6,103 bases of DNA, taken from NCBI GenBank assembly GCA_003509545.1, contig DOLC01000093.1, positions 1 to 6,103 on the forward strand, in the 5' to 3' direction. Below are positions 1-5,685 of this stretch, in pieces. Source of the stretch: Peptococcaceae bacterium (GTDB lineage: Bacteria; Bacillota; DSM-521; Neomoorellales; Neomoorellaceae). Under the pieces are notes generated by a model, which saw only the letters and a program-made list of their open reading frames with translations, ran no database searches and was not told the origin of the DNA. The position numbers and the translations under genes were made by a program. Numbering within the stretch: the stretch's first letter is position 1; the number at the start of each line of letters is the position of its first letter.

Positions 1-37
1 GATCTACCCTCTTCCCCTACACGACGCTCTTCCGATC
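1..37 (+). other. Illumina adapter remnant
   Basis: This stretch matches the Illumina universal (P5-side) adapter ending in ACGACGCTCTTCCGATC, with two mismatches (positions 8 and 14). It is library DNA, not genome. Biological sequence begins at about 38. Any reading frame that enters this region is meaningless. Confidence 0.97.
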
Positions 38-38
38 C

Positions 39-136
39 CCCCGCTCGAGCCGGAGGCTGAGCCGTAGGCTGATCCGCGAGGACCACTTAGCGAGCAAAAA
101 CAATGCCGGCCCGAAGACAAGTAGTTTTCGGAGGAG
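39..136 (+). repeat. Dispersed repeat, left copy
   Basis: About 98 bp that recurs inverted at 5954-6052. The shared core is two identical blocks of 21 and 23 bases split by one mismatch: one begins GCCGTAGGCTGATCCGCGAG, the other is CCACTTAGCGAG followed by CAAAAACAATG. Weaker similarity continues through TTTTCGGAGGAG at 125-136. The element contains a small hairpin, AGCC-gta-GGCT. It ends with a Shine-Dalgarno-like GGAGGAG six bases before an ATG at 143. There is no coding content and no transposase. It could be a dispersed intergenic repeat, a structured RNA leader or a small non-autonomous mobile element; the sequence does not decide between these. Confidence 0.8.
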
Positions 137-200
137 CCGCTCATGAGGGCTGGCGCCCTCTCCACGAACCATGAAAATGAGAAGGCTATTTTCGGAGGAG
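125..200 (+). repeat. Direct repeat of TTTTCGGAGGAG with hairpins between
   Basis: The 12-mer TTTTCGGAGGAG occurs at 125-136 and again at 189-200, each followed by CCG or ACCG. Between them lie a perfect hairpin, GAGGGC-tggc-GCCCTC (145-160), and an inverted repeat, GAAAAT/ATTTTC (173-178 and 188-193). It looks like a partial tandem duplication of the inner end of the left repeat copy. The stretch 137-238 otherwise holds only a possible N-terminal extension of the downstream gene. I recognise no riboswitch class here. Confidence 0.6.
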
Positions 201-225
201 ACCGGCAGCAAACATACCGAAGCTT

Positions 226-234
226 AGGGGTGAT
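226..234 (+). promoter_or_regulatory. Ribosome binding site deciding the GTG start
   Basis: AGGGGTGAT resembles the extended Shine-Dalgarno AGGAGGTGAT. It places AGGGG eight bases before GTG at 239. This favours GTG 239 over the in-frame GTG at 230 as the start of the zinc-ribbon/HD-like gene. Confidence 0.6.
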
Positions 235-238
235 ATCC

Positions 239-898
239 GTGGAGGGCCGTTGTCCCGGGCAGGATAGGCGCTACTGGAGGCCGGAGGATATCTTCGAAGA
301 GCCGTGTCCCCACTGCGGGGGGATGATAGAATTCTGGAAGGACGATGTAACCTTAAGGTGCCCCCATTGCCGCCAGCAGGTGACCAACCCGCGCTTTGAC
401 CCCGGGTGTGCCGCCTGGTGTTCCTATGCCCACAAATGCCTGGGAGAAGCAGCCCTGACCTACCAGCGCCAGCCCCGGGTCCTCCGGGATAAGCTGGAGG
501 TGGAGGCCAGGAAGAACTACCTGGGCAACAAACAGCTCCTGAATATGGCCCTGAAGTCCGCCGCGTGGGCGGAAAAACTGGCGCGGGAAGAAGGGGTGGA
601 GCCCTTGGTGGCCGTGGCGGCCTGCCTTTTCTACGACCTGGCCGAAGGCGGCGGGCCGGACGCCGCCTCCCGGGCCCGCCAAATCATGGCCGGCGTCCCC
701 GGGCTGGAACAGGAAGTCATCGAAGAGGTGGCGGCGGTAATTTCCGCCGGTGAAAAAGACCCGGGTCTTCTCGCCTGGCGGGTGGTCCAGGATGCCCGGC
801 GCCTCGCCCACCTCGGCGAAGAGACCCCCGAGCGCCCCGCCTTCTACACGGCCGCGGCCGGGAAACCGGCGGGGGAAGCGGCCGGACGGCCAGAATAG
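239..898 (+). CDS. Zinc-ribbon protein with degenerate HD-type domain
   Basis: A 219-residue cytoplasmic protein with no signal peptide or membrane segment. The N-terminus (VEGRCPGQDRRYW) resembles HD phosphohydrolase-like proteins of anaerobic Firmicutes. A CPHC/CPHC zinc ribbon (C23, C26, C41, C44) is followed by a second cysteine cluster (C57, C61, C67). Residues 85-190 have the helical pattern of an HD domain, but the metal-binding histidines are missing. The usual His-Asp pair reads Tyr132-Asp133, and the helix at 101-113 and the stretch near 169 lack His. Asp133 and Asp185 remain. Hydrolase activity is therefore doubtful; a structural or nucleic-acid/nucleotide-binding role is possible. 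The C-terminal 19 residues are Ala/Gly/Pro-rich. The start is set by family similarity and the AGGGGTGAT site. An in-frame ATG at 143 with a strong ribosome binding site would add 32 residues. It is convergent with accA. The exact function is unknown. Confidence 0.85.
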   Translation: MEGRCPGQDRRYWRPEDIFEEPCPHCGGMIEFWKDDVTLRCPHCRQQVTNPRFDPGCAAWCSYAHKCLGEAALTYQRQPRVLRDKLEVEARKNYLGNKQLLNMALKSAAWAEKLAREEGVEPLVAVAACLFYDLAEGGGPDAASRARQIMAGVPGLEQEVIEEVAAVISAGEKDPGLLAWRVVQDARRLAHLGEETPERPAFYTAAAGKPAGEAAGRPE

Positions 899-929
899 GG
901 GCCTACGCCCCGGCTTATGCCCAGTTTTT
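898..929 (+). terminator. Possible weak terminator after the HD-like gene
   Basis: A hairpin GGGGC-ctac-GCCCC (898-911) starts at the stop codon. A T5 run (925-929) follows 13 bases later, with only a 3-bp GGC/GCC stem between. The T run is too far from the good stem for a textbook terminator, so this is tentative. Confidence 0.3.
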
Positions 930-1013
930 GCCGTAGAGGCCTGCTTAGGCTTGAAAGCGAGCGACTAAGCTTTCGCGGCAGCCAAACTAACGCTTGGCTC
1001 AAGGCTCCGGCGG
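921..1013 (-). repeat. Diverged third copy of the dispersed repeat
   Basis: On the minus strand this convergent gap reads GCCGGAGCCTTGAGCC, then CCGCGA, CTTAG and AAAAAC. These match in order the left copy's GCCGGAGGCTGAGCC, CCGCGA, CTTAG and AAAAAC. The copy is longer by insertions. Its hairpin AGCCAA/TTGGCT (980-985, 994-999) occupies the place of the AGCC/GGCT hairpin in the terminal copies, with longer arms. A second inverted repeat, GCTTAG/CTAAGC (943-948, 965-970), lies in inserted sequence. It may also serve as a transcription barrier between the convergent genes. Confidence 0.5.
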
Positions 1014-1021
1014 CCCGGACC

Positions 1022-1966
1022 CTAGAGGAATTCGGCCCCTACCCGCCGGAAGCGTTCCCGGCGGGCACGGACCAGTTCCTCCCCCTCCAGCCGGGACAAT
1101 TCCTCGAGGTGAAAGACGAGCCTCTCCTTGATGCGGGCGGCCATGCCCTCCTTATCCCGATGGGCACCGCCCGGGGGTTCGGGGATGACCTCGTCGGCTA
1201 TTTTCAGGCGGTAGAGGTCCTGGGCCGTAAGGTTCAGGGCCTCGGCCGCCTCCCGGGCCCGGCCGGCGTCCTTAAAGAGGATGCTGGCGCACCCCTCGGG
1301 GGAAATAACGCTGAAAAAGGCGTTTTCCAGTATGAGAAGGCGGTTGGCCACGGCCAGGGCCAGGGCCCCGCCGCTGCCCCCCTGGCCGATGACAACCGTA
1401 ACGATGGGCACTTTAAGGGCGCTCATGACCGCCAGGTTCTGGGCGATGGCCTCTCCCTGCCCCCTTTCTTCCGCTTCGGGGCCCGGATAGGCCCCCGGCG
1501 TATCCACCAGGGTGATAACGGGGCGGCCGAACTTTTCTGCCTGCTGCATGAGGCGGCGCGCCTTGCGGTAGCCCTCTGGGTGGGCCATCCCGAAGTTATA
1601 CTGCAAGTTTTCCTTGGCGTCCCGGCCCTTGCGGTTGCCGATGACGGTAACCGGCCTCCCTTCCAGGGTGGCCAGGCCCCCTACAATACTCGGGTCATCC
1701 CCGAAACAACGGTCCCCGTGGAGTTCGAGGAAGTCGGGGAAAATAGCCTGGATGTAATCCACGGCCCCCGGTCTTTCCGCCAGGCGGGCCAGGTAGACCC
1801 GCTCCCATGCTCTCAGGTTCTCGTAAAGCTCCCGTTCGATCATTTCCACCCTCGCCTTGAGCATCCCGATCTCCGAACTCAAATCAAAAGAATGCTCCCG
1901 GGCCACTTCTTCCAGCTCCTGTACTTTGCTCCGGAGCCGGGCCAAACCCCGCTCATAGAGAACCAT
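1022..1966 (-). CDS. accA: Acetyl-CoA carboxylase carboxyltransferase subunit alpha
   Basis: A 314-residue AccA of normal length. With AccD it forms the cytoplasmic carboxyltransferase that moves CO2 from carboxybiotin (on AccB) to acetyl-CoA, making malonyl-CoA, the first committed step of fatty-acid synthesis. The N-terminal 60 residues are helical and charged, as in the family. The crotonase-like core carries VDTPGAYPG (154-162), the glycine-rich IGQGGSGGALA (193-203), SVISPEGCASIL (219-230) and IPEPPGGAHR (261-270). Residue 195 is Gln where IGEGGSGGA with Glu is usual. The start is ATG with GAGGGGAT upstream. The gene overlaps the 3' end of accD by 14 nt, so the two are translationally coupled. 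No accB or accC lies in the window. Confidence 0.97.
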   Translation of the reverse strand: MVLYERGLARLRSKVQELEEVAREHSFDLSSEIGMLKARVEMIERELYENLRAWERVYLARLAERPGAVDYIQAIFPDFLELHGDRCFGDDPSIVGGLATLEGRPVTVIGNRKGRDAKENLQYNFGMAHPEGYRKARRLMQQAEKFGRPVITLVDTPGAYPGPEAEERGQGEAIAQNLAVMSALKVPIVTVVIGQGGSGGALALAVANRLLILENAFFSVISPEGCASILFKDAGRAREAAEALNLTAQDLYRLKIADEVIPEPPGGAHRDKEGMAARIKERLVFHLEELSRLEGEELVRARRERFRRVGAEFL

Positions 1967-2804
1967 TCTTATCCCCTCGCGGGTGCAACTTTAAAATTCG
2001 GGCCAAGGTGGCCTTCATGTGCTGGCGGGGGACCACCAGATCGACAAACCCCTTGGCCAGCATAAACTCTGCCCGCTGGAAACCCTCCGGGAGCTTTTGC
2101 CCTATGGTTTGCTCAATGACCCGGGGCCCGGTAAAGCAGATGAGAGCCCGGGGTTCGGCGATGATGATGTCCCCCAGGGAGGCAAAACTGGCCGTAACGC
2201 CGCCGGTGGTGGGATCCGTCAATACGCTCACGTAAAGGAGGCCCGCCCGTCCGAACTCCTGCAGCAGGCCTGCAAGTTTGGCCATCTGCAGCAGCGACAG
2301 GGTGCCTTCCTGCATGCGCGCCCCTCCGGAAGCGCAGAAGGCGATGAAGGGCAACCTTTCCCGCATGGCGGCCTCTACGGCCCGGGCTATCTTCTCCCCC
2401 ACCACCAAACCCATACTGCCCATCATGAAGTGGCTGTCCATCACGGCCACGAAGCAGGGGTGCCCCTCTATCTCGCCGTAGCCGGTTACCACCGCTTCCT
2501 TCAGGCCGGTGGCCTGCCGGGCTTCCTCGAGTTTCTCCCGGTAGCCGGGAAAGGACAGGGGATCTCCGGAAGTAAGGTCCGCGTCCAGCTCCCGGAAGGT
2601 GCCCTCATCCACGGTTTGTTCCAGCCGCTCGGCCGCCGTAAGGCGGAAATGATACCCGCAATGGGGGCACACCTTGAGGTTATCTTCCAGCTGCCTTTGC
2701 ACCAGGATCTCCCGGCACCCCGGGCATTTCTCCAGGGGATGTTCTCGGGTACGGGCAGAAGCCTGCACCTCGATGTAACGCGTCCTCTTAAGCCCCGGAA
2801 ACAT
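1953..2804 (-). CDS. accD: Acetyl-CoA carboxylase carboxyltransferase subunit beta
   Basis: A 283-residue AccD, the zinc-containing partner of AccA. The four-cysteine zinc ribbon is intact (C27, C30, C46, C49; CPGC and CPHC). The crotonase-fold core follows, with MGSMGLVVGEK (128-138), FCASGGARMQEG (156-167), DPTTGGVTASFA (197-208) and FTGPRVIEQT (224-233). These place both oxyanion-hole glycine loops. It is the first gene of an accD-accA operon driven by the extended -10 promoter at 2856-2864. AGGAGG (plus coordinates 2819-2824) lies 14 nt before the ATG, which is long, but no ATG, GTG or TTG in frame lies between. The divergent neighbour is hcp. Confidence 0.97.
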   Translation of the reverse strand: MFPGLKRTRYIEVQASARTREHPLEKCPGCREILVQRQLEDNLKVCPHCGYHFRLTAAERLEQTVDEGTFRELDADLTSGDPLSFPGYREKLEEARQATGLKEAVVTGYGEIEGHPCFVAVMDSHFMMGSMGLVVGEKIARAVEAAMRERLPFIAFCASGGARMQEGTLSLLQMAKLAGLLQEFGRAGLLYVSVLTDPTTGGVTASFASLGDIIIAEPRALICFTGPRVIEQTIGQKLPEGFQRAEFMLAKGFVDLVVPRQHMKATLARILKLHPRGDKNGSL

Positions 2805-2855
2805 GAAAGAGTTTATAGCCTCCTGTTAATAGTTGATTTTATTACCTGATGTTAA

Positions 2856-2864
2856 ATTATAACA
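2856..2864 (-). promoter_or_regulatory. Extended -10 promoter for accDA
   Basis: The minus strand reads TGTTATAAT, a consensus TATAAT with the TGn extension. This predicts transcription starting near 2849 and a leader of about 45 nt before accD. No good TTGACA-like -35 is seen at 16-18 bp, which is common for extended -10 promoters. The surrounding stretch is clearly more AT-rich than the genes. Confidence 0.7.
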
Positions 2865-2905
2865 CATAACCCGACCGGCAACCAGCAAAAAAATTCCCTT
2901 CCAGG

Positions 2906-2921
2906 TGTGAGATAAATCACA
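2906..2921. promoter_or_regulatory. CRP/FNR-family operator (candidate HcpR site)
   Basis: TGTGAGATAAATCACA is a perfect TGTGA-N6-TCACA palindrome, the classic recognition pattern of CRP/FNR-family regulators. Its centre (2913.5) is 41.5 to 44.5 bp before the predicted hcp start points, the class II activator position. HcpR, a CRP/FNR-family protein, commonly controls hcp in anaerobes; assigning HcpR here is inference, as no regulator gene is in the window. Confidence 0.75.
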
Positions 2922-2942
2922 GTCTTTTACTGGGTTTTCCCT

Positions 2943-2951
2943 TAATATGAT
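2943..2951 (+). promoter_or_regulatory. hcp promoter -10 region
   Basis: TAATATGAT contains two overlapping -10 candidates. TAATAT (2943-2948) would put the operator at -41.5. TATGAT (2946-2951, five of six consensus bases) would put it at -44.5. No TTGACA-like -35 lies at the right distance, which fits activator-dependent transcription. Confidence 0.5.
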
Positions 2952-2976
2952 CGCTGTAAGATGTATCTCGCCGGGC

Positions 2977-3049
2977 CTATCTCCGGATAGTGTAGTCTAA
3001 ACAATCGCTATCACGGCAACATAAAGGGCCGGACGGGAGGTGGTTCCCG
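2977..3049 (+). other. hcp leader with two small hairpins
   Basis: The predicted hcp transcript has an untranslated leader of about 135 nt. It contains the hairpins CTATC-tccg-GATAG (2977-2990) and CGGGA-ggtggt-TCCCG (3034-3049). The second has GGAGGT-like bases in its loop. No T run follows either one, and I recognise no riboswitch. Confidence 0.35.
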
Positions 3050-3093
3050 CGCCGGGGAAGGCTCCGGAAATACCCAAGAAGAGAGGGGAGGAG

Positions 3094-4383
3094 ATGTTTG
3101 TGTTCTGTTATCAATGCGAACAGACGGCCGGCGGCACCGGTTGCACCAAGGTGGGCGTCTGCGGCAAAAATGAAGACATTGCCAGCCTGCAGGACACCCT
3201 GGTGTTCGGCCTCAAGGGCGTGGCGGCCTACAGCTATCACGCTAGGGAGCTGGGGGCCCGCGATGAAGAAATCGACGCCTTTATGCACGAGGCCCTGTTC
3301 TCTACCCTGACCAACGTGGACTTTGACGCCGGGCGCTTCCTGGAACTACTCTTACAGTGCGGCGCCGTAAACCTCAAAGCTATGGAGCTCTTGGACAAGG
3401 CCCACGTGGAGCGTTTCGGTGCCCCGGTACCTACCGAGGTATCCACCGGCACCAAGGAAGGCCCGGGTATTCTGGTTACCGGCCACGACCTGCTGGACCT
3501 CTATGAACTCCTCAAACAGACCGAAGGCACCGGTGTTAACGTATACACCCACGGCGAAATGCTCCCGGCCCATGCCTACCCGGAACTAAAGAAGTTCCCC
3601 CACCTGGTAGGCAACTACGGGTCGGCTTGGCAGAATCAAAAGCGGGAATTCGAGGAGTTTCCGGGGGCCATTTTAGGTACCACCAACTGCGTGCTCCTGC
3701 CCAAGGACTCGTACAAAGACCGCATGTTCACCTGCGGTGTGGCAGGCCTGCCGGGGGTCACCCACATCAAGAACCGGGACTTCCGCCCGGTCATCGAAAA
3801 GGCCAAGTCCTTGCCGCCCCTCCCGGCCAAAGAGGGAGGCAAAGTGGTTACCGGCTTCCACCACCAGGCCGTCCTGGGTCTGGCCGACAAGATCGTGGCC
3901 GCGGTCAAGGAGGGCAAGATCCGGCACTTCTTCCTGGTGGGGGGTTGTGACGGGGCCAAGCCCGGCCGGAATTACTACACCGACCTGGTCGCTAGAATAC
4001 CACGGGACTGTGTGATCATCACCCTCGGCTGCGGCAAGTACCGTTTCAATTATATGGACCTGGGCGAGATAAACGGCATCCCTCGCCTGCTAGACATGGG
4101 CCAGTGCAACAACGCCTATTCGGCTATCCAGGTGGCTCTGGCCCTGGCGGAGGCCTTCAACTGCAGCGTCAACGAGCTGCCCTTAAGCCTCATCCTGTCC
4201 TGGTTCGAGCAGAAGGCCGTGGCCATCCTCCTTACCCTCCTCCACCTGGGGGTAAAGGACATTCGCATCGGCCCCTCGGCGCCAGCCTTTGTGTCGCCCG
4301 GGGTCCTGAGCATTCTCCAGGAGAAGTTCGGCTTGAAGCTCATTACTACGCCCGAGGAAGACCTCAAGGCCATCCTGGGCTAA
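3094..4383 (+). CDS. hcp: Hybrid-cluster protein (hydroxylamine/NO reductase), class III
   Basis: A 429-residue Hcp. These cytoplasmic iron-sulfur proteins reduce hydroxylamine in vitro, and NO reduction is the favoured physiological role. The N-terminal C5-x2-C8-x8-C17-x5-C23 motif binds the [4Fe-4S] cubane. All hybrid-cluster ligands are present: H131, E155, C199, C285 (persulfide position), C313, C338, E372, K374. Their spacing from H131 to E155 to C199 equals that of the Desulfovibrio enzyme (His244, Glu268, Cys312), offset by 113 residues. This is the deletion that defines the short class III enzymes of archaea and thermophiles. ATG 3094 is chosen because family members begin here and AGGGGAGGAG lies directly upstream; an in-frame GTG at 3040 lacks both supports. 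Expression is probably controlled by the operator at 2906-2921. No hcr reductase gene is adjacent. Confidence 0.97.
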   Translation: MFVFCYQCEQTAGGTGCTKVGVCGKNEDIASLQDTLVFGLKGVAAYSYHARELGARDEEIDAFMHEALFSTLTNVDFDAGRFLELLLQCGAVNLKAMELLDKAHVERFGAPVPTEVSTGTKEGPGILVTGHDLLDLYELLKQTEGTGVNVYTHGEMLPAHAYPELKKFPHLVGNYGSAWQNQKREFEEFPGAILGTTNCVLLPKDSYKDRMFTCGVAGLPGVTHIKNRDFRPVIEKAKSLPPLPAKEGGKVVTGFHHQAVLGLADKIVAAVKEGKIRHFFLVGGCDGAKPGRNYYTDLVARIPRDCVIITLGCGKYRFNYMDLGEINGIPRLLDMGQCNNAYSAIQVALALAEAFNCSVNELPLSLILSWFEQKAVAILLTLLHLGVKDIRIGPSAPAFVSPGVLSILQEKFGLKLITTPEEDLKAILG

Positions 4384-4394
4384 ACCAAAAGGAA

Positions 4395-4440
4395 GGCCGG
4401 GCGCAGCCCCATCTCAAAGACCGCCCGGCCCTTATTGTTT
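4395..4440. terminator. Bidirectional intrinsic terminator between hcp and the DUF763 gene
   Basis: A perfect 9-bp GC stem, GGCCGGGCG (4395-4403) with CGCCCGGCC (4422-4430), has an 18-nt loop. It is followed on the plus strand by CTTATTGTTT and on the minus strand by TTCCTTTTGG. It begins 11 bases after the hcp stop and lies 19 bases beyond the stop of the convergent gene, so it can serve both. Confidence 0.85.
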
Positions 4441-4449
4441 CCGCCTCCT

Positions 4450-5544
4450 TTAAGCCCCGTAGAGCCGGGCCAGCCGTTTCAGAGCTTGGAGTTTTTCTTC
4501 CCGCCCTATACGGGCCTCCGCCAGACCCTTTTCCAGCACGGCAATGGAGCGGTCGTAAACCCGGCGGTCCACCGGGTAGGGATGGCCGTCCTTCCCCCCG
4601 TGGCCGAAACTGTACTTCACCGGGTCTCGGAAACTGGCAGGAGCGCCGTAGGCCACCTCGGCCACCATGGCCAGGGCCCGCAGGGTTTTGGGGCCTACAC
4701 CCTCCGTGCCCAGGAGGCCGGCGAAGTCGGAGGGCGGGGAAGCGTAGAGTTTCAGGAGGGCCCGGTTGAGATAATCGGCCCGGGGAATATCGTGACGCCA
4801 GGGGAGCCGGAGGTTAACCAGCCCGGAAGAGCTCCCTTCCAGTATCCGGCAAAACTCCCCTACTATCTTTTCCGGTTTTTCCCGGGACAGTTCGGTCACC
4901 ACCCGGCGGGAGGTCTCGCTTTCTTTCGCCACCATGTTCAGGACCTCGCCCCGCCGGTCGCAACACACCGCCGCGTGGGGCTCGCACACAAAGCTCCCGA
5001 CCTGTTCCCCCAGCCAGTGGTAGCGCCGGGCAAGGCGAATCTGTTCGTTCATGCCCTGCTGGATTACGGCCCATTGGCCGTCGAAGGTAAAAATAAAAAC
5101 GTGGTGATAGAGCTGGTACCCATCCTGCACGGCGGTGTTGTCCACCTTGGCCGCCATGCGGCTGGCATATACCAGATTTTCCGGCTCCAGGGCCAGCCCG
5201 TAACGGTCGGCGGCCGCCAGGATCTCCCCGGGGGTTTGCCGGGAGGTCCGTCCTTTTCCCCCGGCAACCACCAGCCCCAGGTCCCGCTCCCGGCCCCGTA
5301 TCCCTTCCTTCAGGGCCCCGCAGAGGGTGGTGGTTAGGCCCGAGGAATGCCAGTCAAACCCCAGAACGCACCCCAGGGCTTGAAACCAATGGGGATCGCT
5401 CAGCCGCCGCAGAACTTCCGGGGGCCCGAATTCCCGCACGATCACTTCTATAATGGCCGCAGATAACCGGCGCATGCGCTCAAATAACCACGGCGGGCAG
5501 TGGCCGCCGTGGAGGGGTAAACTAGCCGTGCCGGTCCGCCGCAT
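4450..5544 (-). CDS. DUF763 domain-containing protein
   Basis: A 364-residue protein of the DUF763 family, found in archaea and some thermophilic bacteria; function unknown. Recognisable segments are MRRTGTASLPLHGG (1-14), LSDPHWFQALGCVLGFDWHSSG (48-69), QLYHHVFIFTFDGQWAVIQQGM (144-165) and DPVKYSFGHGGKDGHPYPVDR (307-327). GTEGVGPKTLRAL (279-291) looks like a helix-hairpin-helix DNA-binding motif, and many His/Asp/Glu residues in the conserved blocks could bind metal. No signal peptide or membrane segment is seen. ATG 5544 is preferred because family members begin M-(R/K)RTGTA and GAGAGGAT precedes it; an in-frame TTG at 5586 lacks such a site. It lies 38 nt after the CopZ-like gene on the same strand and probably shares its transcript. 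A nucleic-acid role is inference. Confidence 0.9.
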   Translation of the reverse strand: MRRTGTASLPLHGGHCPPWLFERMRRLSAAIIEVIVREFGPPEVLRRLSDPHWFQALGCVLGFDWHSSGLTTTLCGALKEGIRGRERDLGLVVAGGKGRTSRQTPGEILAAADRYGLALEPENLVYASRMAAKVDNTAVQDGYQLYHHVFIFTFDGQWAVIQQGMNEQIRLARRYHWLGEQVGSFVCEPHAAVCCDRRGEVLNMVAKESETSRRVVTELSREKPEKIVGEFCRILEGSSSGLVNLRLPWRHDIPRADYLNRALLKLYASPPSDFAGLLGTEGVGPKTLRALAMVAEVAYGAPASFRDPVKYSFGHGGKDGHPYPVDRRVYDRSIAVLEKGLAEARIGREEKLQALKRLARLYGA

Positions 5545-5582
5545 TCTATCCTCTCCCATACCGGCCGCCTCCCCTGCCTGCC

Positions 5583-5685
5583 TCAACCGGCCTGCCGGCC
5601 GACGCGACCGTGCCGGGCTCTGAACTCCTCCAGTGTCCGGCGGCAGCAGCGTCCGGCCGGATTCTCCGTTACGCAGCTGCCCCCT
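5583..5685 (-). pseudogene. Frame-displaced 3' end of the CopZ-like gene
   Basis: In the next frame, sequence after the run of five C's at 5680-5684 encodes GSCVTENPAGRCC, then RRTLEEFRARHGR and a stop at 5583. This is the expected C-terminus of CopZ-type [2Fe-2S] proteins (Cys, Asn-Pro-x-Gly-Arg-Cys-Cys). Adding one G (minus strand) in the run joins the frames into a protein of about 121 residues. The cause is either a sequencing/assembly error or a real frameshift. Confidence 0.75.

Noticed and set aside
39..136. tRNA, T-box or other known riboswitch in the repeat
   Set aside because: No cloverleaf, T-box AGGGTGG-type motif or other diagnostic core could be found by eye.
171..227. Possible 18-residue leader peptide ending just before the GTG start
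   Set aside because: There is no ribosome binding site before its ATG, and its frame merely crosses the direct-repeat region. Termination next to the downstream start may be coincidence.
917..2065. Long plus-strand open frame of 382 codons
   Set aside because: It lies opposite accA and the accA/accD overlap, has no recognisable domain, and is an antisense shadow typical of high-GC genes.
2019..2849. Plus-strand open frame of 276 codons
   Set aside because: It is antisense to accD, which has full family motifs. No independent coding evidence.
3040..3093. Upstream GTG start for Hcp adding 18 residues
   Set aside because: The extension is unlike the family N-terminus and lacks a good ribosome binding site, whereas ATG 3094 has both.
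4435..5337. Plus-strand open frame of 300 codons
   Set aside because: It is antisense to the DUF763 gene and starts inside the terminator region.
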